Positions 1 through 8,995 are shown, counted from the first letter of the stretch. The stretch: DNA of 64,000 nt from Coprococcus sp. (GCA_017935345.1 JAGBHU010000044.1:124001-188000); one strand, 5' to 3'. Translations and numbers: made by a program. Notes: generated from the letters alone by a model not told the origin.

Positions 1-699
1 ATTGTCTCCCTCTCTTTCAAACCGAAAGCCCACTTCTCCATCTCCATGAACAAGCGCATTTTTAATCAGGTTCTGTATAATCCTTACCAGAGCATCTTCA
101 TTTCCATAGATATAAAGCTGTTCCTCAGTAAATCGTACCTCCGGTTCCAGATTTTTCTGTTCAAAATCATTATAAAAGGAAAATGCCGTTTCAAATACCA
201 GCTTACTAAAATTCATTTTCTCAAATTCCAGCTTATAATTGTCATTTTGCAGCTTTGTATATGTAAAAAGCTCCTCCAGCATATCCTTTAAATTTTTAAT
301 ATGCTTTTGTATGATTGTCTCATATTTTTTCTGTTCATCTGCATCATGAGATTCCAGCAACAGTTGAAAATATCCGTCCAGGGATGTTAAAGGTGTTCTG
401 ATATCGTGAGACAGATATGTGATTGTATTTTTCAGATTGTTCTGGTTTTCTTTCAGAGAAAGTGAAATGCTTTTATATTCCCGGACAAGATTATTTATCT
501 CTTCCTCCAGCTCATTCAATTCTCGGACGTTATTGCTGCTCCAGATTTTCATGTTCGTATCATTTTCTTTCATAAATACAATTTGGCGACAGATTTTTTT
601 AATCTGTCGCCTGTATGATACAAGCATTATCAATAAAAGTATTACAATACATGTAAGGATAATAACTGCTGTTAACAAGAAATTGTCTCCTTCTCCCAT
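1..699 (-). CDS. Sensor histidine kinase, 3' part missing (window edge)
   Basis: Reads continuously on the minus strand from an ATG at 699 to base 1 (233 codons, C-terminus cut off). One N-terminal membrane helix is followed directly by a cytoplasmic linker, with no extracellular sensor domain. A HisKA dimerisation box contains the phospho-acceptor His in a SHDIRTPL motif, and the start of the ATPase domain has the N-box NLIKNALVHG. The G boxes are lost. The ATG at 699 abuts the stop of the upstream permease, but a TTG at 678 (eighth codon) has GGAGAAGGAG about 8 nt before it and is the better-supported start. The kinase lies last in an ABC-transporter operon, an arrangement typical of peptide-antibiotic sensing modules. 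The likely partner is the response regulator at 3367-4053. Confidence 0.85.
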   Translation of the reverse strand, partial: MGEGDNFLLTAVIILTCIVILLLIMLVSYRRQIKKICRQIVFMKENDTNMKIWSSNNVRELNELEEEINNLVREYKSISLSLKENQNNLKNTITYLSHDIRTPLTSLDGYFQLLLESHDADEQKKYETIIQKHIKNLKDMLEELFTYTKLQNDNYKLEFEKMNFSKLVFETAFSFYNDFEQKNLEPEVRFTEEQLYIYGNEDALVRIIQNLIKNALVHGDGEVGFRFEREGDN

Positions 700-1539
700 T
701 TATTTTATTTCTCTTTTTGATAATATCACAATATTTAAAATATAACAAACAATAAGTACAACAAGTCCGGATACTGCTGCAACTGTCATCTGTGACGTTC
801 CAATATGACTTCCCGCTAACAGGATATTGGATACAGGAGTATATTTATCAAGAGTAAAATATTTTGCTCCAAAATATTCCTGTATCATAATGTTTGCAAA
901 CATAACGATGGTTGCCGAACCGCTTACCCCCTCAAAGACAGCAAGAATCGTTGAAACAAAAGGACTCAGCATGAGATAAATAAATACCTGCAAAAGGGTG
1001 ATATAAGCAACATATAGCAAAAGCTCCAATCCAATCAGTTCAAAGAAGTGGGTGATATTTCTGACAGCTCCATCAGGATACATGATTTTATATGAAACAA
1101 TGCCGGAGACAATCTGCACAAGCATAAACAGGAACGCAACAAATGCTCCGATTATAAAATGAGCCGTCGCAATCTGCCACTTCTTTATATTGGTTATCAC
1201 AGATTTTATGTAGCCTGAGGTAAACTCCGATCCGATTAGCAGAATCATAAAAATCAGGAAAGCAATCAAGGGCAGACGATGGGTAATGCTTTCTGCAACA
1301 AAATCCGTCATATCCGGTGAAAAGTCTTCAAGATACCATTTACCATGAAACATAGGTATCAGACTGTTATCCATACCCTCTTCTTCATAGGAAACTTTAC
1401 CTATTTCTATGATAGCGCTGCGGCAGCTCTTGTATAGAATGGGCATCGCAGCAGAAAAAGCAAACAAAACGACAATAATAATATAAAAGCCTTTATTTTT
1501 TCGAATTCTATATAACTCATATTTGATATAATTAATCAT
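700..1539 (-). CDS. ABC-2 type permease, lantibiotic-immunity-like (LanG/BcrB type)
   Basis: A 279-residue membrane protein with about six hydrophobic helices and an N-terminal MINYIKYELYRIRKNKG segment typical of ABC-2 permeases of the LanE/LanG and BcrB group. A larger non-membrane segment lies between helices 1 and 2 (about residues 35-85). It follows a second permease of the same type and an ATPase, so the two permeases probably form a heterodimeric channel that expels or detoxifies a membrane-active peptide. Function is inferred from gene order and topology. Substrate unknown. Confidence 0.75.
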   Translation of the reverse strand: MINYIKYELYRIRKNKGFYIIIVVLFAFSAAMPILYKSCRSAIIEIGKVSYEEEGMDNSLIPMFHGKWYLEDFSPDMTDFVAESITHRLPLIAFLIFMILLIGSEFTSGYIKSVITNIKKWQIATAHFIIGAFVAFLFMLVQIVSGIVSYKIMYPDGAVRNITHFFELIGLELLLYVAYITLLQVFIYLMLSPFVSTILAVFEGVSGSATIVMFANIMIQEYFGAKYFTLDKYTPVSNILLAGSHIGTSQMTVAAVSGLVVLIVCYILNIVILSKREIK

Positions 1540-1557
1540 GCTTTTCCTCCCCTATGT

Positions 1558-2268
1558 TTATTTGATATCTTTTTTTTGAAAAACAAGACATGAGACAATA
1601 ATACAGACCCCAAGTGTCACTGTGATATTGAGTATAGGCGCTGCATATGATGAAGCTGTCATTGAATCACATAGGCTGCTTATCTGACCCATAATGGTAC
1701 AGTTCAATAACATCTTTAAAAAACCGTTTGATGTATCTGCCGATATCGGCACAAATAATAGTACCCCAACCACCATGATAATCCCAACAATAATCGGTAT
1801 AATTTTGTTCTTAAAAAGGTATACCAGCATAGAAATAAAAACACCAAAGGCAGTATGAAGGAAAAGCATGAGTATCATTCCTGTCGCAAATCTGGAAGCA
1901 CTGCCAAATCCTGTATAACCGGATATCTGCATATAAAGAAACGTCTGAACCATTGTCAGGGCAAACATAATCATGGTAAATACAAGGCTTACAACAACAT
2001 TTGCAATAACAAGCTGATATCTTTTTATTTTTGTAATAAGCGCTTTAATATATCCTGTATTTAGCTCATCACATGTAAACAGGATAATGAAAATAGTCAG
2101 AATAACCATCTGAAAACCTATTTCAAAAACTTGTAATGTGATATCTGTAAAGGAGCCTGCCAACTCTCCCATGCCAGTTAAATTATATAAGCACATAACC
2201 ATCAGCAGGACATATGTAGAAAGGCGATTAAACATGCGATACAATTCATATTTTATAATATTAAGCAT
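1558..2268 (-). CDS. ABC-2 type permease, lantibiotic-immunity-like (LanE type)
   Basis: A 236-residue protein with six predicted hydrophobic helices and the same MLNIIKYELYRMFNR start as its neighbour, showing that the two permeases are paralogous subunits. It starts 3 nt after the ATPase stop and ends 18 nt before the next permease, so the genes are co-transcribed and probably translationally coupled. It also shares a TGYIK-I-TKIK-like loop with the 279-residue permease. Family assignment (ABC-2, LanE/LctE/MutE-like) comes from size and context. Substrate unknown. Confidence 0.75.
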   Translation of the reverse strand: MLNIIKYELYRMFNRLSTYVLLMVMCLYNLTGMGELAGSFTDITLQVFEIGFQMVILTIFIILFTCDELNTGYIKALITKIKRYQLVIANVVVSLVFTMIMFALTMVQTFLYMQISGYTGFGSASRFATGMILMLFLHTAFGVFISMLVYLFKNKIIPIIVGIIMVVGVLLFVPISADTSNGFLKMLLNCTIMGQISSLCDSMTASSYAAPILNITVTLGVCIIVSCLVFQKKDIK

Positions 2269-2271
2269 AAC

Positions 2272-3186
2272 TTATTCCTCCCCATTCGATATAAATTGGA
2301 GGAAGAAATCCTCAACCGATTTATTCTTTTCGTAAACCGATGAAACAGAAACCATACTGGCAGCAAGATTTTGTATAACATCAGATGTATTGTCTATATT
2401 GTCATAAATCTCAATGGTTGTCTTATCAACAACCTTATAGTTTTGATAACCCATTTTATCTAAAACAGGCAGTGCTGCCTCCGGATTATCAGTCATGACA
2501 ACTACACAGGATTTACACTTGTCCATCAGTTCATCATGGCTTAATTCACATGCGAGCCGACCCTTTTCAATAATTCCGTAGCAGGTACAGATTTTTGACA
2601 ACTCCTCCAGTATATGACTTGAAATAAATACTGTAATATTCCGCTCCTTGTTCAGCCGGAGAATCGTTTCTCTTATCTCAGAAATGCCTTGAGGGTCAAG
2701 ACCATTTATCGGTTCATCTAACATCAGAATATCCGGGTCACCCACAAGTGCAAGTGCTATTCCAAGTCTCTGTTTCATTCCAAGAGAAAAATTTTTCACC
2801 TGTTTCTTTCCGGTATCTGAAAGACCGACGATTTTTAAAATATCCTCTATGTAACCCTTCTTTTTAATACCAACACAGATACATTTTGCCTTTACATTTT
2901 CATAAGCCGTCATATTCAGATATAAGCCCGGATTCTCAATCAGACAGCCAATCCGGCTCTTCAATTCCTCGGCTTCCCTGCCCGTCTTGCCAAACAGTGA
3001 CACTGTTCCTTCACTGATTCCTGCAAGACCACATATCATTTTCATGGTGGTTGTCTTACCTGCACCATTTCTGCCTATAAAACCATAGATTTCGCCCTGC
3101 TTAAGCCGGATATTCACATGGTCTACTGCAGTTATTTTTTTGCCATACCTCTTTGTAAGCCCATCTGTTTTTAAAATATATTCCAT
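2272..3186 (-). CDS. ABC transporter ATP-binding protein (BcrA/LanF type)
   Basis: A 304-residue nucleotide-binding subunit. Walker A GRNGAGKTT lies near residue 38, the ABC signature reads FSLGMKQRLGIAL rather than LSGGQ, and Walker B with the following D-loop reads DILMLDEPINGLDP. The degenerate LGMKQRL signature and the roughly 90-residue C-terminal extension are typical of BcrA, LctF and SpaF-type ATPases that protect against bacitracin or lantibiotics. It heads the operon with two permeases and a kinase. A terminator after the response regulator gene and a direct repeat at 3258-3276 suggest its own regulated promoter. Confidence 0.85.
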   Translation of the reverse strand: MEYILKTDGLTKRYGKKITAVDHVNIRLKQGEIYGFIGRNGAGKTTTMKMICGLAGISEGTVSLFGKTGREAEELKSRIGCLIENPGLYLNMTAYENVKAKCICVGIKKKGYIEDILKIVGLSDTGKKQVKNFSLGMKQRLGIALALVGDPDILMLDEPINGLDPQGISEIRETILRLNKERNITVFISSHILEELSKICTCYGIIEKGRLACELSHDELMDKCKSCVVVMTDNPEAALPVLDKMGYQNYKVVDKTTIEIYDNIDNTSDVIQNLAASMVSVSSVYEKNKSVEDFFLQFISNGEE

Positions 3187-3257
3187 AATATCACTCCTGT
3201 TTTTTTTACTTTAAATACATCATAAAGGGTAATCATTAATCAATCGTCAAAAAAGGT

Positions 3258-3276
3258 TAAAGAAAGTATAAAGAAA
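3258..3276 (-). promoter_or_regulatory. Candidate response-regulator operator (direct repeat)
   Basis: Two identical copies of TAAAGAAA are spaced start to start by exactly 11 bp, about 70-90 bp upstream of the ABC ATPase start. A direct repeat at one helical turn is the usual layout for OmpR/PhoB-family regulators. The neighbouring OmpR-family protein (3367-4053) is the natural candidate to bind it. The repeat is seen; its function is inferred. Confidence 0.4.
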
Positions 3277-3285
3277 ACAAAGTTA

Positions 3286-3319
3286 TTTCATAGGAAGTTC
3301 AAAGAACTTTCCTATGAAA
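3286..3319. repeat. Inverted repeat/hairpin in the regulator-ABC intergenic region
   Basis: The arms TTTCATAGGAAGTTC and GAACTTTCCTATGAAA pair over 15 bp with one bulged T and a 3-nt loop. It lies between the terminator of the response regulator gene and the direct repeat upstream of the ABC operon. It could be a second terminator stem or a regulator site. Confidence 0.5.
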
Positions 3320-3366
3320 AAATGTACCAGTATATCAAGCCTTGCGGTTTTTGATATTCCGGTACA
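3317..3366 (-). terminator. Terminator after the his-response regulator operon
   Basis: Read on the minus strand, a 16-bp stem (arms 3351-3366 and 3323-3338, with one G-U pair and one A-A mismatch) begins directly after the response regulator stop codon and is followed by six T. It separates the his operon from the ABC transporter genes. Confidence 0.75.
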
Positions 3367-4053
3367 TTATTTTTTCAGCTTAAATCCAATCCCCCACACA
3401 GTATCAATGTAGTCTGTATCAGAAAATGCTTTCAGCTTTTTGCGAATATTACTGATATGCACATTGATGGTTTTATCTTCACCCATATAATACTCATTCC
3501 ATGCATAATCATAAATATCCTGTTTGGAGTAAACCTTGTCCGGGTGAAGCATAAAAAGCTCCATGATTTTTATCTCCTGCTTTGTAAGAGCAACCACCTG
3601 TCCTGCTACTGTCAGATTATAGGAATCCATATCAAGAACAATATCCTTATATGTAATTTCAGAGGATTTTTTCACACCTGATAAAGGGCTTTTTCTCAGT
3701 TGGACAGCAATTCTTGCAATCAGCTCCTTTATATCAAAGGGCTTCGTAACATAATCGTCTGCCCCGGATTCTAAAAGAGATATTTTTGACTCGACACTTT
3801 CTCTTGCCGACAGAATAATGACAGGAACCGGCATCTGCTCCTTTATTTTTAACAGAACCTGTTCCCCTGTCATTCCCGGAAGCATCAGATCCAGCACAAC
3901 AAGAGATATGCCGCCATGGTCAAAAAGCAAAAGTCCTTCCGTGCCCGAAAATGCCTGAATACAGGAATAACCTGCATTTGTCAGTGCCTCTTTTATTAAG
4001 TTATTGATGTCTGTCTCATCTTCAATAATAAGAATCTTTCCGTCTGCCATCAT
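3367..4053 (-). CDS. OmpR-family response regulator
   Basis: A 228-residue two-domain regulator. The receiver domain (about 5-118) has the acidic pair E11-D12, phospho-acceptor D55 in LVVLDLMLPG, and conserved K104 in YVTKPFD. The winged-helix DNA-binding domain occupies about 130-226 and ends with the usual GIGFKL motif. Its ATG overlaps the hisD stop (TAATG), so it is translationally coupled to histidine biosynthesis genes, which is unusual. The matching kinase is probably the one at 1-699, on the far side of the ABC genes. Two consecutive ATG codons start the gene and either could be used. Confidence 0.9.
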   Translation of the reverse strand: MMADGKILIIEDETDINNLIKEALTNAGYSCIQAFSGTEGLLLFDHGGISLVVLDLMLPGMTGEQVLLKIKEQMPVPVIILSARESVESKISLLESGADDYVTKPFDIKELIARIAVQLRKSPLSGVKKSSEITYKDIVLDMDSYNLTVAGQVVALTKQEIKIMELFMLHPDKVYSKQDIYDYAWNEYYMGEDKTINVHISNIRKKLKAFSDTDYIDTVWGIGFKLKK

Positions 4054-5348
4054 TATTTATCCTCAAACCGTACGGCAATTGAGTTTGCGTGTGCTGTTAG
4101 TTGTTCAGCCTTTGCAAAGCTTTCTATATCTTTGTGTACAGCCTCAAGAGCCTCTTTTGAGTAGTATATGATACTTGATTTCTTGATGAAATCGTCAACC
4201 GAAAGTGGGGAAAAGAATTTTGCCGTTCCGTTTGTCGGCAGAACATGGTTCGGTCCTGCAAAATAGTCGCCAAGCGGTTCGGAAGAATACTCTCCTATAA
4301 ATATGGCTCCTGCATTTCTGATTCTTGTCATAACATCAAAAGGATTTGCTGTTACGATTTCAAGATGTTCTGATGCGATGTCATTTACGGCATCTATGGC
4401 ATCGTTTAAGTTATCTGCCAGAAGTATATAGCCGTAGTTATCAATCGACTTTCTCATGATTTCTTTTCTGGATAATTCTTCTATAAATACATCCACCTGA
4501 ACGGATACCTTCTCGGCAAGTTCTTTTGATGTCGTAACAAGAATGGCTGATGCCATCTCGTCATGTTCAGCCTGTGATAATAAATCGGCTGCTACATATC
4601 GTGGATTTGCCGTATCGTCAGCAAGTACAAGAACCTCTGAAGGCCCTGCTATTGAATCGATGCTGACATGTCCGTATACAGCTCTTTTTGCAAGCGCAAC
4701 AAATATATTTCCCGGACCTACGATCTTGTCTACCTTCGGAATACTCTCTGTTCCATAGGCAAGCGCAGCGATTGCCTGAGCTCCGCCTGCTTTATATATA
4801 GCGGTAACACCGGCTTCATTTGCAGCCACAAGAGTCGTTGCATATACTTCGCCCTCTGCATTACAAGGGGTAGTCATGATAATATTTTCAACGCCGGCAA
4901 CCTTTGCAGGCATTACATTCATAAGAACGGAGGAAGGATAGACCGCCTTTCCGCCGGGAACATATACACCCACGGAAGCAAGAGCCGATACCTTCTGTCC
5001 CAGAAGTGTTCCGTTCGGTTTCGAGTCAAACCAGCTGTACTGCTTCTGTTTCTCGTGATACACCCTTATATTTTCCTTTGCTTTTCTGATTACATCCAGA
5101 AGCTCCTTGTCTACCTGTGTATAGGCATACTCGATTTCCTCTTTTGTAACAAGAACATTGTCGGCTGTGATATCCGCCTTATCAAATTTCTTTGTATAGG
5201 AAAATAATGCAGTATCTCCATTATCTCTTACATCATTTACGATTGCCTCTACTGTGGCAGCATAATCGCCATAATTTGAGGGACTTCTCTTTAACAGATT
5301 ATTTAATATATCCTTTTTCGTATCTTGATTTAATTCAACTATTCTCAT
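4053..5348 (-). CDS. hisD: Histidinol dehydrogenase
   Basis: A 431-residue enzyme, normal length for HisD, which oxidises L-histidinol to L-histidine in two NAD-dependent steps with a bound zinc. Recognisable motifs are VYVPGGKAVYPSSVLMN, IAGPSEVLVLAD, SQAEHDEMASA (zinc ligands Q and H) and IASEHLEIV, which holds the catalytic Glu-His pair. It starts 3 nt after hisG and its stop overlaps the response regulator start. It is the third gene of a hisZ-hisG-hisD unit; the other his genes are not in the window. Confidence 0.97.
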   Translation of the reverse strand: MRIVELNQDTKKDILNNLLKRSPSNYGDYAATVEAIVNDVRDNGDTALFSYTKKFDKADITADNVLVTKEEIEYAYTQVDKELLDVIRKAKENIRVYHEKQKQYSWFDSKPNGTLLGQKVSALASVGVYVPGGKAVYPSSVLMNVMPAKVAGVENIIMTTPCNAEGEVYATTLVAANEAGVTAIYKAGGAQAIAALAYGTESIPKVDKIVGPGNIFVALAKRAVYGHVSIDSIAGPSEVLVLADDTANPRYVAADLLSQAEHDEMASAILVTTSKELAEKVSVQVDVFIEELSRKEIMRKSIDNYGYILLADNLNDAIDAVNDIASEHLEIVTANPFDVMTRIRNAGAIFIGEYSSEPLGDYFAGPNHVLPTNGTAKFFSPLSVDDFIKKSSIIYYSKEALEAVHKDIESFAKAEQLTAHANSIAVRFEDK

Positions 5349-5351
5349 CGC

Positions 5352-5999
5352 CTATGCCTCCTTGCTTATCAAATCATTTAAGTCTGCCAGAAGCTTTCTG
5401 ATTCTCTGGTTTTCCATCTTAAGACTTACCTGATTTACAACCATTCTGGCTGACAGCGGGCAAATCTCTTCTAAAACTTCAAGTCCGTTTTCTCTTAGCG
5501 TGCTTCCTGTTTCAACAATATCAACAATAACCTCTGAAAGCCCGACGATAGGTGCCAGCTCTACGGAGCCGTTTAGTTTTATAATTTCTACCGTCTGATT
5601 CTTCTGATTATTAAAATAATCCTTTGCGATTACCGGATATTTACTGGCAACACGTATGATTTCATTTCGTTTCAGGATTTCTTTTGCAGAAGCAGGTCCG
5701 CAAACACACATTCTGCATTTCCCAAATCCGAGGTCCATTACCTCATAGAGATTTCTTCCTTCTTCAAGAAGCGTATCCTTGCCGACAACTCCGATATCGG
5801 CTGCACCATATTCTACATAGGTTGGCACATCCGTTGCCTTGGATAGGAAAAATTTAAGTTTTAACTCCTCATTTACAAAGATAAGCTTTCTTGTATCCGG
5901 GTCCTTCATTTCGTCACAGGTAATTCCTATCTGTTCAAGAAGTGCCAGCGTTTTTTTCGCTAAACGCCCTTTTGCAAGGGCAAATGTTAAATACCTCAT
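5352..5999 (-). CDS. hisG: ATP phosphoribosyltransferase, short form catalytic subunit
   Basis: A 215-residue protein that catalyses the first, feedback-inhibited step of histidine synthesis, joining ATP and PRPP. It begins [25 protein letters not shown] and has the phosphate-binding stretch [15 protein letters not shown]. The length places it in the short HisG class, which lacks the C-terminal regulatory domain and needs HisZ for activity. The hisZ gene is directly upstream. Confidence 0.96.
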   Translation of the reverse strand: MRYLTFALAKGRLAKKTLALLEQIGITCDEMKDPDTRKLIFVNEELKLKFFLSKATDVPTYVEYGAADIGVVGKDTLLEEGRNLYEVMDLGFGKCRMCVCGPASAKEILKRNEIIRVASKYPVIAKDYFNNQKNQTVEIIKLNGSVELAPIVGLSEVIVDIVETGSTLRENGLEVLEEICPLSARMVVNQVSLKMENQRIRKLLADLNDLISKEA

Positions 6000-6061
6000 T
6001 GATATATCTCCTTATATCATGTCACAGGGTGATTACCATATGACATAAACTATCTTGTTTG

Positions 6062-7321
6062 TTACAGCTTGTCAATATTTACTTCCGATGTTTCATCATT
6101 TAACAAGTCATATACTGTAATTGTCTTTTCGTCCTTTAGGTAAAGCATCCCTGAGAAATGCTCTCTTTTCGCATATGCTACATAATCGTCAAGCGACTTT
6201 CTATGTGACTTTCTGATAAGCTCTATCTTTCTGCCTTTAGAACGAAGGTTCATGCCAAGCCCTATGGCCGGTTCCTGATTTTCAATATCGTAGAGTACAA
6301 CCGTATTGGAATAAGATACCTCTATTTCAATATTTTGTCTGTTCATAGCCATAATCAGCTCTTCTACTGAAAATGCAAAACCGATAGATGGTGCGTCCTT
6401 GCCAAATTGCTTCAGCAGGTTGTTATAACGGCCACCTGTAAGTACGGCATTACCTGTGCCATAAGTGTAGCCTCTGAATATAATTCCTGTATAATAGTTA
6501 TAGCCATTTAACATGCTAAGGTCAAAGCCGATATACTTCTCATAGCCATAATAACACAGTGCCTTATATACTCTTCTCAATCTGTTTACTGCATCGAGTG
6601 ATACCTGATTCGATACAAGCTTTTCTGCTTCATCCAGCATATTTTCGCCGCCGAAAAGACTGTCAAATGCCATAAATGCTTTCTTGAGCTTTTCGTTTAA
6701 ATCCAGCTTCTTCAAATATTCCTCAAGACCAAAGAAGTTCTTGATATTGATGTATTCCCTGATCTGAAGCTCCGCTTCATTTGAAATACCTGATTCAGCT
6801 ACAAGCCCTTTGAAATAGTCAATTTGACCGATTTCAATCTGGAATTCGCTGATACCAAGTTCTATAAAACAGTCAATGACGGTAGCGATAATTTCCGCAT
6901 CTGCCGCAGAGGAATCGTCATTGATAAGCTCCGCACCGATCTGGGTTATCTCTTTCAGCTTTCCCTGCAGCTTTAAGGTGTTTGTATATGTATTACCTGT
7001 GTAACAAAGTCTGATAGGAAGCTCCTCCTTTGAATAATACTTTGCAACACAACGTGCGATACTAGGTGTAATATCAGGTCTTAAAACAAGTGTATTGTTA
7101 TCTCTGTCAAAAAACTTGTACATTTCATTTGACGGAGCTGAGCCCTTATCTCTGTTAAATATATCAAAAAACTCAAAGGTCGGTGTTTCTATGTCATGGT
7201 AGCTGTACAGCTCTAAAACATGATGCAGTTGATTGATAATTTTCCTTTTCTTTTTACATTCAATATCATAGGTGTCCCTGACTCCGTCAGGTGTCTGCAA
7301 CAGTTTGTCCTGCATAATCAT
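6062..7321 (-). CDS. hisZ: ATP phosphoribosyltransferase regulatory subunit
   Basis: A 419-residue histidyl-tRNA-synthetase paralogue that assembles with short HisG and carries its histidine feedback site. The class II aminoacyl-tRNA-synthetase-like core includes TPTFEFFDIF, LRPDITPSIARCVAKYY and TGGRYNNLLKQFG. The C-terminal 100 residues are divergent and it lacks a HisS anticodon-binding domain. It is first in the his operon, with GGAG before the ATG and a roughly 100-nt leader carrying a palindromic operator. Confidence 0.93.
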   Translation of the reverse strand: MIMQDKLLQTPDGVRDTYDIECKKKRKIINQLHHVLELYSYHDIETPTFEFFDIFNRDKGSAPSNEMYKFFDRDNNTLVLRPDITPSIARCVAKYYSKEELPIRLCYTGNTYTNTLKLQGKLKEITQIGAELINDDSSAADAEIIATVIDCFIELGISEFQIEIGQIDYFKGLVAESGISNEAELQIREYINIKNFFGLEEYLKKLDLNEKLKKAFMAFDSLFGGENMLDEAEKLVSNQVSLDAVNRLRRVYKALCYYGYEKYIGFDLSMLNGYNYYTGIIFRGYTYGTGNAVLTGGRYNNLLKQFGKDAPSIGFAFSVEELIMAMNRQNIEIEVSYSNTVVLYDIENQEPAIGLGMNLRSKGRKIELIRKSHRKSLDDYVAYAKREHFSGMLYLKDEKTITVYDLLNDETSEVNIDKL

Positions 7322-7377
7322 TCTCCTTAATTTTTATTTTGTATATAAATGTAAGTAAAACTGATATTCTATCCAAT

Positions 7378-7397
7378 TTAGCACATTAAAGTGCTAA
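7378..7397. promoter_or_regulatory. Palindromic operator in the hisZ leader
   Basis: TTAGCACATTAAAGTGCTAA is a 20-bp near-perfect palindrome with arms TTAGCAC and GTGCTAA. A further half-site GTGCTAATTA at 7423-7432 overlaps the -10 box 32 bp away. The arms resemble the first 7 bp of CIRCE, but the spacing is 6 instead of the CIRCE arrangement. A TrpR-like HisR/YerC regulator of his genes is an alternative reader. The palindrome is seen; the regulator is inferred. Confidence 0.6.
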
Positions 7398-7428
7398 TTA
7401 GATAATTCAATAATTTAACAACGTGCTA

Positions 7429-7457
7429 ATTATATGTAAGCTTTCCTGCTTTGTCAA
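7429..7457 (-). promoter_or_regulatory. Promoter of the his operon
   Basis: On the minus strand TTGACA (7452-7457) and TATAAT (7429-7434) are both perfect consensus boxes with a 17-bp spacer. Transcription would start near 7422, about 100 nt before hisZ. A half-site of the adjacent operator overlaps the -10 box. Confidence 0.8.
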
Positions 7458-7478
7458 CATTTATTTTACGAAGCTGGT

Positions 7479-8015
7479 TCATTCCTCCCGCTCGGATAAA
7501 TCAAGCTGTATGCCTTCAAGGTAATGAACCAGGGCACCATTTTTACCTGTAAGAAAATACCGCTTATCCAATTCATTATAATGAAAATTCTTTGGGTGTC
7601 CTTGCTCAATTCTTTCAACATATGCTTTCAGCTCGGAAAAACGCATATAATAAAAGCTGTTTCTGTGGGTAAAAAATACAATCAAAAAGCTGATACCCTG
7701 TTGTGACTCAAAATCCTTCATAAAATGATATTGATGCTCGTGGATGTTCTGCATGGAAAAGGTATCCTGAGCACATTCCTTTGCATCAAAACAAATCGGA
7801 ATTCCCTGAACGGCACCGATATAGTCAACGGTTGAGTCTTTCTCAAAATAGGCAAGTGTTATCTGGCTGCTGTCCTTGTCTATTTTGATAGGTTTTATGG
7901 GAGTTGGTATTTTTTGCACAAGGGCAAGTTTTTTCTCCCTGTAATATTCATTTGTATAATTAATCATGTCTTCAAGGGTAGAACCTCTCAGACCTCTCGA
8001 ATTCCAGGTTGCCAT
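7479..8015 (-). CDS. recU: Holliday junction resolvase RecU
   Basis: A 178-residue protein with the RecU family layout: N-terminal WNSRGLRGSTLEDMINYTNEYY, then KIPTPIKP, and the nuclease core DYIGAVQGIPICFDAKE containing the D-E-x-K-type catalytic residues. HEHQYHFM and ISFLIVFFTHRNSFYYM follow. RecU cuts recombination intermediates after RuvAB migration in Firmicutes. It starts 1 nt after the pseudouridine synthase stop, so it is co-transcribed with it. In many Firmicutes recU sits beside a PBP gene; here it does not. Confidence 0.92.
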   Translation of the reverse strand: MATWNSRGLRGSTLEDMINYTNEYYREKKLALVQKIPTPIKPIKIDKDSSQITLAYFEKDSTVDYIGAVQGIPICFDAKECAQDTFSMQNIHEHQYHFMKDFESQQGISFLIVFFTHRNSFYYMRFSELKAYVERIEQGHPKNFHYNELDKRYFLTGKNGALVHYLEGIQLDLSEREE

Positions 8016-8016
8016 T

Positions 8017-8994
8017 TTAATGAAATAAATCCCTTTCTATCTTTTGAAACAGCTTTGGCTTTTCACAGATAAATTTTCGATTATTTAAGTAATCGAGTGA
8101 ACCCTTAATATCGTGGAAATGCAGACTTTCACAATGCAGTAAATGATATTTCAATCCATACTTTTTATAAAAATTGATTGAGTCTGTATCGTTATGATAC
8201 TTCCGTTCCCCGATTATGGGAAATCCAAGATGAGCCGCCTGTGCTCTAATTTGATGCGTTTTACCTGTTATCAGCGTTACTCTTACAAGCGTATAACCAT
8301 TTGCCGCTCTTACAGGCTCAAATATGGTATGTATTTCGACAGCATTTCCCTCTGACGGCTTTTTATCATATATATGAACCTTGGTTCCGTCTTTGATGTG
8401 ATAGCATCTGCTGTCAATAGTCTCCGTCAGCTCACCGTGAATGATGGTCGTATAATACTTATCTACAAGCCTGTTCTTTATAATACTGTTCATTCCCTGA
8501 CTTCCGCTTAAGGATTTTCCACAAATAATAAGACCGGATGTATTACGGTCTAATCGATTGCATATGGACGGCTTAAAGGTCTGAAGCTGTGTCTGTGACA
8601 GTTCGCCTTTTTCCAGCATATAGTCAATAAAAGCTTCATTCATAGAATAGTCGAAAGCTTCCGCTTTCTGGGATAATATTCCGACAGGCTTGTCTGCAAT
8701 CAGAATATGCTCGTCCTCATAGATGACCTTCAGCTTAATATGTGCAGAAGGGGATTGACGTTCGGAAGTTATTTCACTCCGAAATCCTGATATCGTCTCA
8801 TCGGAAAGATAAAGCTGAATGGCATCACCCTTTTTTAGCAGCTCATCTCCCTTTGCCTTCATGCCGTTTAATTTAATATTTTTCTTACGCAGCATTTTGT
8901 AAATGAAGCTTGACGGAGCCTGATTCAAATATTTCATCAGAAGCTTTGTCAGTCTCTGGTCAGCTTCATTTCTATCTACAATGATTTCCTGCAT
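8017..8994 (-). CDS. RluA-family 23S rRNA/tRNA pseudouridine synthase
   Basis: An RNA-modifying enzyme with an N-terminal S4-like RNA-binding segment (about 1-70) and a RluA-type catalytic domain. The catalytic Asp is in NRLDRNTSGLI, where N replaces the more usual H of HRLDRxTSG. A later motif is GKTHQIRAQAAHLGFPI. The ATG at 8994 is preceded by GGGAG at 6 nt and lies 1 nt after the upstream stop; the longer reading from a TTG at 9012 lacks a site and is less likely. Which uridine is modified cannot be told from sequence alone. Confidence 0.9.
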   Translation of the reverse strand: MQEIIVDRNEADQRLTKLLMKYLNQAPSSFIYKMLRKKNIKLNGMKAKGDELLKKGDAIQLYLSDETISGFRSEITSERQSPSAHIKLKVIYEDEHILIADKPVGILSQKAEAFDYSMNEAFIDYMLEKGELSQTQLQTFKPSICNRLDRNTSGLIICGKSLSGSQGMNSIIKNRLVDKYYTTIIHGELTETIDSRCYHIKDGTKVHIYDKKPSEGNAVEIHTIFEPVRAANGYTLVRVTLITGKTHQIRAQAAHLGFPIIGERKYHNDTDSINFYKKYGLKYHLLHCESLHFHDIKGSLDYLNNRKFICEKPKLFQKIERDLFH

Positions 8995-8995
8995 T

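Noticed and set aside
7378..7397. CIRCE element (HrcA site) before hisZ
   Set aside because: The arms match only 7 bp of CIRCE and the spacing is wrong; no heat-shock gene follows.
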